Positions 15,316-23,659 of a DNA stretch of 33,624 nt are shown piece after piece; the first letter of the stretch is position 1; the number at the start of each line of letters is the position of its first letter. A program made the position numbers and the translations under genes. The notes below the pieces were generated by a model. That model saw only the letters and a list, made by a program, of their open reading frames with translations, made no database searches and was not told the DNA's origin. Origin of the DNA: Acidobacteriota bacterium (GTDB lineage Bacteria; Acidobacteriota; Terriglobia; Terriglobales; Acidobacteriaceae); NCBI GenBank assembly GCA_003225555.1, contig QIAM01000058.1, positions 1 to 33,624 on the forward strand. The letters are read 5' to 3'.

Positions 15316-17017
15316 GCAACCTCCCTCCGGCCGCGGCAGCGGCCTTTTCTGCGAACATGCCAGCATCTACATCGATGTTTGCTCTTGCGGCTTCGCTGGT
15401 CGACACTGCTCGCTCCGCGTCGAGGCGCCGCAGTCTCAGCACAAACGTGGTCCCCTGTCCCTGCTTGGAGCGCGCCCAGACTTTGCCTTCATGCGCCTGC
15501 ACGATCTGGTAGACGATCGCCAGACCCAGCCCGGTGCCTCCTTCGAAGTTAGACTGGAAGGGCTCAAAGATCTTTTCCGTCTGCTGCGGACTCATACCGG
15601 CCCCGGTATCGGCAAAGCCGATTTGCCAGTCGTCGCCCAGCGATTCGAGGGACACGGTGAGAGTGCCTCCACTCTTCATGGCGCGAACTGCGTTCTCACA
15701 AAAGTTCCAGAACACCTGCTTGATCTTGTCGCCGTCGGCAATGGCCCAGGCCTGGCGCACGGCAAAGCGGCGCTCGATGCTGATTCCCGTCTTCTCCGCG
15801 GTCATGCGATGTTCCAGCAGCGTCAGCGTATCTTCGACGAGATTCACGAGGTCGACCTTGTCAAAGCGATATTGCTTGGTGCGCGAGTAGGCGAGGAAGT
15901 CGGTAATGATGCTGTTCAAACGCTGCGACTCACGGGTCACGATCTCGAGCAGGTGCCGGTGCTCCTCGTTCATTTCCGGGATGCCCGAAAGCATACTCAC
16001 CGAGCCCGCAATCGAAGTCAGCGGGTTGCGAATTTCGTGTGCGATGGCCGCGGCCAGCCTTCCCACCGCAGCCAGGCGGTCCTGCATGCGCACTTCGCGC
16101 TCCAGGCGGCGTATCTCAGTCAGATCATCCAGCGCGTAAACATATCCGAGGGTGCCGCGTTCCGGCACTGACAGCACCGCCACTCGAACACGAACCGTCT
16201 TGCGAAAGCTGTTGGGACTGTCGAAGCGAACTTCACCATGCGGCTGCGGAGACTCCACGTTAGGCAAAGGATCGAGAAACAATTGGTGGACCGGCATGCC
16301 CACCAGTTCCTCTGGTGTACGTTCCAGCAGTTTGTGGGCGGCGGTATTGACCAGGGTAATCCGCCCATCCAGACCGGTAGTGATGAGCCCGCTGCTGATC
16401 GACTGGATGATGTTCTCGTGCAGGACTTGCAGATTCTCCAGCGCGCCGCTCGCGTCTCTCAGTTCAACTCGCGCCTGCCGCAGCTTGTTGCTGAGCAAAC
16501 CCGAAAGATACGCCACGGCCAGAAAGGCAAACAGATTGACAAAGATGATCGCCTGAAGCGCTTTCAGTTCGGGATGCGTGCTGCAATACGAAGGAACCAG
16601 TCCGTAGTAGTTCAGCTCAATGACGGTCCCGTACAGGATGAACGACAGGGCGGCAACCAGGCGAGCCCATACATGCGGCAACAGAATGCTGGCCACGATA
16701 ATGACCAGTGGATAGAGAAAATTGAGTGAGCTGTCCCATCCCCCGGTCTCATGCACCACCAAGCTGACCAGAATCAGGTCCGTCACGACCTGCAACGCCG
16801 CCTGTACACGATGTTCCTGCCAGAAGGAAAGCAGAAGCACGTAAAACAGCGAAATGGAATACCACAGCAGGATCGTGCTGATGAACAGACGCAGGGGGAG
16901 CGGCGTCGGAGTGAACTGCGCCACCGCCAATTCAATCCCCAGAAGAACCGTTAGGATGAGGATTCTGACCTTGACCAGCCAGGCCAGCCAATTCCGCTCA
17001 TCGAATGTCGATTGCAT
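15308..17017 (-). CDS. pilS: PilS-like membrane sensor histidine kinase
   Basis: The 569-residue protein has about six N-terminal membrane helices (residues about 15-185), a PAS domain (around EELVGMPVHQLFLD), a HisKA dimerisation domain with phosphoacceptor H327 in AHEIRNPLTS, and a HATPase_c domain with an N box (FWNFCENAVRA), G1 (DTGAGM) and G2 (GGTGLGLAI). It transfers phosphate to the downstream pilR, which starts inside its last codons. The multi-helix PilS-type sensor fits control of type IV pilus expression, as do its neighbours. It follows pilC across a 146-base gap with a strong hairpin. Confidence 0.9.
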   Translation of the reverse strand: MQSTFDERNWLAWLVKVRILILTVLLGIELAVAQFTPTPLPLRLFISTILLWYSISLFYVLLLSFWQEHRVQAALQVVTDLILVSLVVHETGGWDSSLNFLYPLVIIVASILLPHVWARLVAALSFILYGTVIELNYYGLVPSYCSTHPELKALQAIIFVNLFAFLAVAYLSGLLSNKLRQARVELRDASGALENLQVLHENIIQSISSGLITTGLDGRITLVNTAAHKLLERTPEELVGMPVHQLFLDPLPNVESPQPHGEVRFDSPNSFRKTVRVRVAVLSVPERGTLGYVYALDDLTEIRRLEREVRMQDRLAAVGRLAAAIAHEIRNPLTSIAGSVSMLSGIPEMNEEHRHLLEIVTRESQRLNSIITDFLAYSRTKQYRFDKVDLVNLVEDTLTLLEHRMTAEKTGISIERRFAVRQAWAIADGDKIKQVFWNFCENAVRAMKSGGTLTVSLESLGDDWQIGFADTGAGMSPQQTEKIFEPFQSNFEGGTGLGLAIVYQIVQAHEGKVWARSKQGQGTTFVLRLRRLDAERAVSTSEAARANIDVDAGMFAEKAAAAAGGRLHG

Positions 17018-17112
17018 CGAGATCCCGGTGTTCTGAAAGTAGCGCTCGCGTTGTAAACCTCGGCCTGGCGGTCAGCTTAAGTCCCGCAAAGCAGGCGGGC
17101 ACTGGTTAAGGC

Positions 17113-17149
17113 CGGAAGACCAGGCCTTTTTCTGTACTCTGGTCTTCCG
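17113..17149. other. Strong inverted repeat between pilC and pilS
   Basis: Perfect 11-base arms CGGAAGACCAG (17113-17123) and CTGGTCTTCCG (17139-17149) flank a 15-base loop. A smaller AAGGCC/GGCCTT pair followed by a T run overlaps it in the plus direction. On the operon's minus strand no U tract follows, so it may be an RNA stability or attenuation element rather than a terminator. Confidence 0.6.
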
Positions 17150-17163
17150 ATTCTGTATCTCGG

Positions 17164-18372
17164 CTAGCCGGCAAGTTTCGCGATCATGGCAAACAGCGGC
17201 ATGTAAAGCGAGATGACGATGCCACCAATCGTTATGCCAAGCACGCCGATGATCGCCGGTTCCAACATCGCCAACATGTCTTTGGTAGCAGCGTCGACTT
17301 CTTCTTCGTAGAAGTCCGCGATTTTCTGCAGCATGTTGTCCATAGCACCGGTAGCTTCGCCGACGCCGATCATCTGCGTCACCATGTTCGGAAAGACACC
17401 GCACTCCTTGAGCGGATCCACGATGGTGCGGCCTTCTTCAATGGCTTTGCGCACCTTCATCAGTGCCTCTTCCAGTACCGCGTTTCCCGAAGTCCGGGCA
17501 GTGATGCTCAAGCCTTCCAGAATCGGTACGCCAGAGGTAATCAGCGTTCCCAGCGTACGCGTGAAACGGCCGACGGCAATCTTGCGCAGCAGCGTACCAA
17601 CCACGGGTAGCCAGAGCAGCATTTTGTCGAAGTAGTAGCGGCCCCGCGGGTGCTTGCGGATTTGCTTGATGCCGAAAACCAAGCCGACACCAGCGACCAG
17701 GACGATCCACCAGAAGGTTTGCACAAACGCGCTGAGCCCCATGACGATACGAGTCGGCAGAGGGAGCGTGACTCCCAGGCCGGCAAACAAGTTGGAGAAG
17801 ATCGGCACCACAAACTTGAGCAACGCGCCCACGATCAAGACAGCAATCGAGACCACGGCCACCGGATAGATCAACGCCGACTTGACCGCCGCCCGCAGGC
17901 GCACGGCTTTTTCGACGTAGGTCGCCAGTCTCTGCAAAATGATGTCGAGAATACCGCCGGTTTCTCCAGCCTCGATCATGTTGGTAGTGAGGTCGTCGAA
18001 GACGTTGGGATACTGGCGCATAGCATTGGCCAGCGTCGCGCCCCCTTCCACCGTGGTGCGAACCCCGGTCAGCGTTTTCTGAAACGACTGGTTCTCCTGG
18101 TTGGCCGCAAGGATTTCCAGGCATTGCACCAGCGGCAGACCGGCATCGATCATGACCGAGAACTGGCGGAAGAAAATCGCGATGTCCTTGGTCTTAACCT
18201 TGCTCGATCCAAACGTGGGCAAAGCGAACTCTTTGCCTTTTTCGCGGATTGCCCCTGGGGTAATGCGCTCGCGCCGAAGGTTCTGCGCCAGCACTTGTTT
18301 GTTCGGCGCCATCCGCTCCCCGGAGATCTTCTGTCCGGATGCATCCTTGCCGGAAAATGTAAAGACTGGCAT
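17164..18372 (-). CDS. pilC: Type IV pilus platform protein PilC
   Basis: A 402-residue inner-membrane platform protein of the pilus assembly machine, of the T2SSF (GspF) family. Two homologous T2SSF domains flank a central membrane pair. The first contains FFRQFSVMIDAGLPLVQCLEIL and the second FTRTLGTLITSGVPILEGLSI. The C-terminus ends with a helix (MLEPAIIGVLGITIGGIVISLYMPLFAMI). Start ATG at 18372 has GAGGAGAAG upstream. It lies downstream of pilT and upstream of pilS, and length and motifs are typical. Confidence 0.95.
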   Translation of the reverse strand: MPVFTFSGKDASGQKISGERMAPNKQVLAQNLRRERITPGAIREKGKEFALPTFGSSKVKTKDIAIFFRQFSVMIDAGLPLVQCLEILAANQENQSFQKTLTGVRTTVEGGATLANAMRQYPNVFDDLTTNMIEAGETGGILDIILQRLATYVEKAVRLRAAVKSALIYPVAVVSIAVLIVGALLKFVVPIFSNLFAGLGVTLPLPTRIVMGLSAFVQTFWWIVLVAGVGLVFGIKQIRKHPRGRYYFDKMLLWLPVVGTLLRKIAVGRFTRTLGTLITSGVPILEGLSITARTSGNAVLEEALMKVRKAIEEGRTIVDPLKECGVFPNMVTQMIGVGEATGAMDNMLQKIADFYEEEVDAATKDMLAMLEPAIIGVLGITIGGIVISLYMPLFAMIAKLAG

Positions 18373-18479
18373 GGTTTTAGCTTCTCCTCACTGACGTGTC
18401 GTCGATCCCTGGCGACTCTGTACTGCATTTCGCCCATCCCGTCAGCCGCCGACGGTGATGCACGCTGGTTCTGCAATTG

Positions 18480-19616
18480 CTAACGCTTGGCTGTGGCCGC
18501 TCCCTTGGCCATGGCCGTTCCCCCCGCAGGCGTCCGACTCAACAAGCTGGCGCCACGATTGATCATTTCCTGCAACTCGTCCACATTGCTGGAACGTTGC
18601 AGCGCTACCTCCAGCGAAATCTGCTTCTGGAAATAAGAAGTAGCCAGAGCCTGGTTGAACGTCTGCATGCCAAACTTTTCCTGCCCCGACTGCATGGCGG
18701 AATAAACCTGGTGAATTTTGTCTTCGCGCACCAGGTTGCGCACCGCCGGGTTGGGCACCAGGATCTCCATGATCATGGCCCGGCCCTTGCCGTCGATTTT
18801 TGGCAGCAGGCTTTGGCACATGATGCCTTCCAGCACCAGCGAAAGCTGGGCCCGAATCTGTGGCTGCTGGTGTGCCGGAAAGACGTCGATGATACGGTTG
18901 ATGGTCGAAGTCGCCGAGTTGGTGTGCAGCGTTCCGAAAGTCAAGTGGCCGGTTTCCGCGATTCGCAGGGCCGACTCGATCGTCTCCAGATCTCGCATTT
19001 CGCCGATCAGCACCACGTCTGGATCTTCACGGAGCGCGGCTCGAAGGGCATCGCTGAAACTCTTGGTATCGGCGTGCAACTCGCGCTGGTTGACCACGCA
19101 GTTCTTGTTCATGTGAACGAATTCGATGGGGTCCTCGATGGTAAGGATGTGATCGTGCCGTTCACTGTTGATCTTGTCGATCATGGCCGCCAGGGTGGTC
19201 GATTTGCCCGACCCTGTAGGCCCGGTTACCAGCACCAGGCCGCGCGGCTTGTCGCACAACTTGCTCACTACCGCGGGCAGGCCCAACTGGTTGAAAGACT
19301 TGATTTCAAAAGGAATCAGACGGAAGACGGCCGCCGTCGCGCCGCGCTGATTAAAAACGTTGGCACGGAAGCGGGCCAGACCCTTCAACCCGAAAGAGAA
19401 GTCCAGTTCGAGGCTTTCTTCGAAGCGATGCTTCTGCGAGTCGGTCATCACGCTGTAGGCCAACTGCTTGGTCTCGGCCGGCGTCATCTGCGGCAGATCA
19501 AGCGGCACCAGGTGTCCATGAACCCGAATCTGGGGCGGCGAGTTGGTAGTGATGTGGAGATCGCTGCCGCTCATCTCCAGCATTCTCTTGAGCAGATCGC
19601 TTAACGACAGACCCAT
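18480..19616 (-). CDS. pilT: Pilus retraction ATPase PilT
   Basis: About 378 residues from the ATG at 19616 (AAGGAA upstream); the longer frame to 19682 overlaps the pilB end and is not favoured. The fold is a T2SSE/PilT hexameric ATPase. Motifs are Walker A GPTGSGKSTTLA, the Asp-box region IEDPIEFVH, Walker B-like DVVLIGEMRDLET and the C-terminal PilT signature AVRNLVRE. It drives pilus disassembly and twitching. It is second in the minus-strand run pilB-pilT-pilC-pilS-pilR, 43 bases from pilB. Confidence 0.95.
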   Translation of the reverse strand: MGLSLSDLLKRMLEMSGSDLHITTNSPPQIRVHGHLVPLDLPQMTPAETKQLAYSVMTDSQKHRFEESLELDFSFGLKGLARFRANVFNQRGATAAVFRLIPFEIKSFNQLGLPAVVSKLCDKPRGLVLVTGPTGSGKSTTLAAMIDKINSERHDHILTIEDPIEFVHMNKNCVVNQRELHADTKSFSDALRAALREDPDVVLIGEMRDLETIESALRIAETGHLTFGTLHTNSATSTINRIIDVFPAHQQPQIRAQLSLVLEGIMCQSLLPKIDGKGRAMIMEILVPNPAVRNLVREDKIHQVYSAMQSGQEKFGMQTFNQALATSYFQKQISLEVALQRSSNVDELQEMINRGASLLSRTPAGGTAMAKGAATAKR

Positions 19617-19659
19617 AATTAGTTCCTTCCTCTTTCCCTCGCCAATCTTCTTGCGCCAA

Positions 19660-21375
19660 TCAGTGAATCGTTTCGCGCGCAACTTCTTCCAGCGTGGTCA
19701 TCCCTGCCGCAACTTTGATCAATCCGCTACGGCGGAGTGTGAGCATGCCGCGCTCGATGGCCTTCTTCTTCAATTCCAGTGCCGAGGCGCCCACCAGCAC
19801 GAGTTCCTTGATCTCGTCGTCCACTTCCATGACCTCGTACAGGCCGCAACGGCCCTTGTAACCGGTGTTGTTGCATGTGCCGCATCCCTTACCCTTTTGG
19901 ATCTTGACCGTCTTGGCTTCCTCGGGCGTGAAGCCTTCCTCAATCAGGGTTTGCACCGGAACTTCCACTGTTTCCGTACACTCCTTGCAGATCCGCCGGA
20001 CCAGTCGCTGGGCACAGATGAGGTGAACCGAGGTCGCAACCAGAAATGGTTCAATACCCATGTTCATCAAGCGGGTAATGGTCTCGGGAGCGCCGTTGGT
20101 GTGCAGGGTCGAGAGCACGAGGTGACCCGTCAACGCGGCCTTAATGGCGATTTCAGCCGTTTCGAAATCTCGAATTTCGCCGACCAGGATGATGTTCGGG
20201 TCCTGCCGCAGGAACGATCGCAGGGCGGCGGCAAAGTTCAATCCGATCTGCTCCTTCATCTGCACCTGGTTGACGCCGGCCAACTGAAATTCGACCGGAT
20301 CCTCGGCCGTCATAATGTTGGTGTCGGGCTGGTTCAGGCGCGCAATCGATGAGTACAGCGTGTTGGTCTTGCCCGATCCCGTCGGCCCCGTGACCAGCAC
20401 CATGCCGTACGGCTTCAGAATGGCTTTTTCGAACTTGACCAGTGACTCGGGCTCAAATCCAAGCTTGGTCATGTCGAGCCGCAGGTTTTCTTTGTCCAGC
20501 AACCGCAGCACGATTTTCTCGCCCCACAACGTAGGCAGCGTGCTGACGCGGAAGTCGAGCTGCTTCTTGCGGCCGCCAATATTCATCTTCAGCATGATGC
20601 GGCCGTCCTGCGGCAGCCGCTTCTCGCTGATATCCAACTTCGCCATGATCTTGATACGCGACGTGATCGCGTCTTTGAGCTTCATCGGCGGCGACATGAT
20701 CGACTGCAGCACGCCATCAATACGGAAGCGGACGCGGAATTCCTTTTCGTAAGGCTCGATGTGAATGTCGCTAGCGCCCCGTTTTACAGCGTCTCCCAAA
20801 ACGATGTTCACCAGCTTGACCACGGGAGCTTCGTCGGCGGCCTTCTCCAGCTCCGACAACTCCATCTGCTGTTCTTCCGCCTGCAATTCGACGTCGCTCT
20901 CGTTCAGCTCCGACATCGTCTGCATCACGGCTTCAAGATCTTCTTCCTTCGTCGCTCCATAAGCCTTGTCGATGCCTGTCTGGATGGAGCTTTCGGAGGC
21001 GACTACCGGCTCAATGTTGAAGCCGGTCATGAACTTGATGTCGTCCATGGCGAACACATTGGTCGGGTCGACCATCGCGATGGTGAGCGAAGCTCCTACT
21101 CGGCTCAAGGGAAGAATCTGATAACGCTTGGCGGTTTCAAACGGAATCAGCTTGACGACCGCAGGATCAATTTCAAAATAAGAAAGGTTGATGGCAGGCA
21201 CGCCATACTGGCGGGAAAGAAAGTTCGTGACGTCCTCATCCGTGAGGAAGCCGAGCTTCACCAGTGCGGAGCCCAGGCGGCAATTCTGCTCCTTCTGGGC
21301 CTTGGTCGCTTGTTCCAACTGCTCTGGGGTAATGATCTTCTCTTTGACGAGGAGGTCACCCAGCCGTTGAGACAT
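19660..21375 (-). CDS. pilB: Pilus extension ATPase PilB
   Basis: About 571 residues from the ATG at 21375, with GAGGT upstream; the longer frame to 21486 lacks support. It begins with a MshEN/T2SSE N-terminal domain (LGDLLVKEKIITPEQLEQA), then the ATPase core with Walker A GPTGSGKTNTL, Asp box AEDPVEFQ and Walker B region IILVGEIRDFET. A C-terminal zinc tetracysteine is present (CKECTE and GCGTCNNTGYKGRC). It powers pilus extension and is the first gene of the pil run. Two palindromes lie 100-155 bases upstream. Confidence 0.95.
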   Translation of the reverse strand: MSQRLGDLLVKEKIITPEQLEQATKAQKEQNCRLGSALVKLGFLTDEDVTNFLSRQYGVPAINLSYFEIDPAVVKLIPFETAKRYQILPLSRVGASLTIAMVDPTNVFAMDDIKFMTGFNIEPVVASESSIQTGIDKAYGATKEEDLEAVMQTMSELNESDVELQAEEQQMELSELEKAADEAPVVKLVNIVLGDAVKRGASDIHIEPYEKEFRVRFRIDGVLQSIMSPPMKLKDAITSRIKIMAKLDISEKRLPQDGRIMLKMNIGGRKKQLDFRVSTLPTLWGEKIVLRLLDKENLRLDMTKLGFEPESLVKFEKAILKPYGMVLVTGPTGSGKTNTLYSSIARLNQPDTNIMTAEDPVEFQLAGVNQVQMKEQIGLNFAAALRSFLRQDPNIILVGEIRDFETAEIAIKAALTGHLVLSTLHTNGAPETITRLMNMGIEPFLVATSVHLICAQRLVRRICKECTETVEVPVQTLIEEGFTPEEAKTVKIQKGKGCGTCNNTGYKGRCGLYEVMEVDDEIKELVLVGASALELKKKAIERGMLTLRRSGLIKVAAGMTTLEEVARETIH

Positions 21376-21474
21376 ACCTCGATCTCCTATCCACGTAGCG
21401 GAACGATGCCCGAAACTTTTGCAGGCCTTGGCGCGAAGAGCGGCCTTTTGTCGGGAGAGGAACGCAGCCCATTC

Positions 21475-21497
21475 GCGTTGACACAAATTGTCAACGC
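21475..21497. promoter_or_regulatory. Perfect 23-base palindrome upstream of pilB
   Basis: GCGTTGACA and TGTCAACGC form 9-base perfect arms around CAAAT, about 100 bases upstream of the pilB start. The element contains TTGACA on both strands, a -35-like hexamer, but no convincing -10 box at the right spacing was found. It resembles a binding site for a dimeric regulator. The remainder of the non-coding stretch 21376-21721 shows nothing else notable except the palindrome at 21510-21528. Confidence 0.5.
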
Positions 21498-21509
21498 AAG
21501 CGCATTACC

Positions 21510-21528
21510 GTACCAGTAACTTTGGTAC
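21510..21528. promoter_or_regulatory. Second palindrome upstream of pilB
   Basis: GTACCA (21510-21515) and TGGTAC (21523-21528) are perfect 6-base arms around a 7-base centre. It sits 12 bases from the 23-base palindrome, farther from pilB. The pair could form a compound operator between pilB and the divergent glycosylase gene. Confidence 0.35.
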
Positions 21529-21721
21529 TTGGACCTGACGCAGGGCGACGCTCTCAAGTCGCTGAGACGCTGGACTCTACGCCAATTGCGGGTTTTCGGG
21601 AATTCGAGGGACGACTCGGACCGCAGGACCCTGCACTTCGGTAAGTCTCAGCCCGGGCGCACGGCCCCGGTTACGGCCCACGGGACATTCCAGCTAAACT
21701 TTCCTTTGAGGAATTGCTAAC

Positions 21722-22501
21722 TTGCCACCACCCACCCCCGAAGCGGAACTTCGCTCCTACTACCACACTCTCTATCACGCTTGGGGGGCGCAGCACTGGT
21801 GGCCCGCGCGGACCCGCTTTGAAGTAATTGTCGGTGCCTACTTGACGCAAAACACCGCATGGACCAATGTCGAGCAAGCCTTGGCGAGGCTTCGTGCGGC
21901 ACGGCTGCTAAGCATGCGCGGCATCCGGCGAGTGCCCCTGCCGGAGCTTGAGAAATTGATTCGACCCTCGGGCTATTTTCGCCAGAAGGCCACCCGGTTG
22001 AAGACCTTCATTACATTCCTCGATCGGAAATACGGTGGTTCGCTGGCGCGGTTATTTTCACAACCGACGAACAAGGTGCGCGAGGAATTGCTCGCTCTGA
22101 ATGGGGTGGGACCGGAGACGGCAGATTCAATTCTGTTGTACGCGGGAAACCATCCCGTCTTTGTCGTGGATGCCTACACCCGCCGCATTCTCGGCCGCCA
22201 CAATATTTTGTCTGCCGATACCGACTATGAAGATATTCGAGAGCTATTCCAGCGTGCCTTAACACCGATTGTGGATGAGGAGCAGCAAAAACCTTGGGAG
22301 GCACGACCGAAACTGGAGACTGGAGTTCGTGGAGCACCGCACACGCCATCTCCGATCAGCACTGCTCCTCGTACCGCGCTCGCCCAGGTTTACAACGAGA
22401 TGCACGGCCTGATTGTCGGCGTGGGGAAGGAATTCTGCCGAAAGTCACAGCCTCAATGTGACGAGTGTCCTTTACAGTCTTTCCTTCCACATCGTAAGTA
22501 A
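21722..22501 (+). CDS. EndoIII-like (HhH-GPD) DNA glycosylase
   Basis: A 259-residue protein of the HhH-GPD base-excision-repair family. It shows the helix-hairpin-helix LNGVGPETADSIL (127-139) and the catalytic Asp150 in FVVDAYTRR. The lysine that gives EndoIII its lyase activity is Glu132 here, so a monofunctional glycosylase is likely. The iron-sulfur region reads C239-x6-C246-x2-C249; the usual fourth Cys five residues later is Leu, so the cluster may be incomplete. A polar insertion (about residues 187-217, rich in Pro, Glu and Thr) interrupts the region before the iron-sulfur end. Start is TTG at 21722, with GAGGAA upstream. Substrate is unknown. Confidence 0.85.
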   Translation: MPPPTPEAELRSYYHTLYHAWGAQHWWPARTRFEVIVGAYLTQNTAWTNVEQALARLRAARLLSMRGIRRVPLPELEKLIRPSGYFRQKATRLKTFITFLDRKYGGSLARLFSQPTNKVREELLALNGVGPETADSILLYAGNHPVFVVDAYTRRILGRHNILSADTDYEDIRELFQRALTPIVDEEQQKPWEARPKLETGVRGAPHTPSPISTAPRTALAQVYNEMHGLIVGVGKEFCRKSQPQCDECPLQSFLPHRK

Positions 22502-22531
22502 GAGAGCGGCCGAAGATCGAGCCATGATGCC

Positions 22532-23623
22532 ATGTCTAGCTTAACTCTCCGCCTCATGCTATCGACGGTCGTGGTTGCCGCATTCGGCTCCACGAGCCCC
22601 GCGCCGTCGCTCCGAGAGGCCGGCGATCGAGCGGGCGTGCTGCTGGGCACCGCCGTTCGACCTTCGCAACTCTCCGAACTCGCTTACGCCAAAACGTTGG
22701 CCCGCGAATTCAACCTGGTCGAACCGGAAGATGCGATGAAGTGGTGGGTGGTGCGCGCAAATGCGGACACCTTCGATTTCCGTCAGGGCGACGAAGTTGT
22801 CCACTTTGCACAGGCGCACGGGATGAAGGTGCGAGGTCACTGCCTGGTCTGGGGACGCGACAATCCAGCCTGGCTCACGCAAGGCCAATTCACGCCAACC
22901 CGGTTCTCCAAATTGCTACATGAACACATCACCAGCGTGATGAAGCACTATGCGGGCCAGGTCTTCGCCTGGGACGTAGTCAATGAAGCCTTCGACGAGA
23001 ATGGCAACGTGCGCGATTCACTCTGGTACAACCAGCCGGGCGTCGGCCTGGCCGGCAAAGGCACAGCGTACATCGAGCAAGCCTTTCGCTGGGCGCACGA
23101 AGCTGATCCGCAAGCGCTGCTCTTCTACCACGAAGCGGAAGGCGAAGGCTTGAATCGCAAGTCCGACACCATCTATTCCAGGGTGAAGGATTTCAAAACT
23201 CGGCACGTTCCTATCGACGGAGTCGGCTTGCAGCTACACATTTCTAACCTCAATTTCGATATTGATCCAGTGGCGACGAATATCGCGCATCTCGCCGCCT
23301 TAGGGGTGCAAGTTCATATCACTGAGCTTGACGTTTCCTTACCACTCGATGCCCGAGGAGAGCTCATTCACCCGGACGACCTCACTCGTCAGGCTGAAAT
23401 CTACCGCGGCATCGTGCGCGCCTGCCTGCAGACTCCCGTCTGTACTGCGATTCAGACCTGGGGATTCACTGACAAGTACTCGTGGATCGGTTCACATTCA
23501 CATCACGCGCACGGCCAGGCCCTGCTCTTCGATCGCAGCTACCAGCCTAAGCAATCCTACCGGGCCTTTCTCCATGAACTTTCAACCGGGCGGAGCCGTC
23601 TCCAGCAAGGTACCAAGCCCTGA
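22532..23623 (+). CDS. GH10 endo-1,4-beta-xylanase
   Basis: A 363-residue glycoside hydrolase family 10 enzyme that cleaves xylan internally. A hydrophobic N-terminal stretch (LMLSTVVVAAFGSTSPAPS) is a probable signal peptide, so the enzyme is exported. GH10 motifs are FNLVEPEDAMKW, the HCLVWG segment, acid/base E152 in WDVVNEAF and nucleophile E265 in ITELDV. The usual NDYN segment reads FYHEAEGEG here, a variant I associate with related bacterial GH10 enzymes. It stands alone between a glycosylase gene and ntrY; no other carbohydrate genes are adjacent. A role in plant-polysaccharide use is plausible. Confidence 0.92.
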   Translation: MSSLTLRLMLSTVVVAAFGSTSPAPSLREAGDRAGVLLGTAVRPSQLSELAYAKTLAREFNLVEPEDAMKWWVVRANADTFDFRQGDEVVHFAQAHGMKVRGHCLVWGRDNPAWLTQGQFTPTRFSKLLHEHITSVMKHYAGQVFAWDVVNEAFDENGNVRDSLWYNQPGVGLAGKGTAYIEQAFRWAHEADPQALLFYHEAEGEGLNRKSDTIYSRVKDFKTRHVPIDGVGLQLHISNLNFDIDPVATNIAHLAALGVQVHITELDVSLPLDARGELIHPDDLTRQAEIYRGIVRACLQTPVCTAIQTWGFTDKYSWIGSHSHHAHGQALLFDRSYQPKQSYRAFLHELSTGRSRLQQGTKP

Positions 23624-23659
23624 ATCCGACGCGCCCTTCACGCTGCCGGTGCATCTATA

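Noticed and set aside
18477..20352. Long plus-strand frames antisense to pilT and pilB
   Set aside because: No motifs, and the minus-strand frames carry full ATPase signatures.
21490..21530. Possible sigma-54 promoter upstream of pilB (TGGTACG...GC on the minus strand)
   Set aside because: The spacing between the GG and GC elements is off by one from the consensus, so I do not call it.
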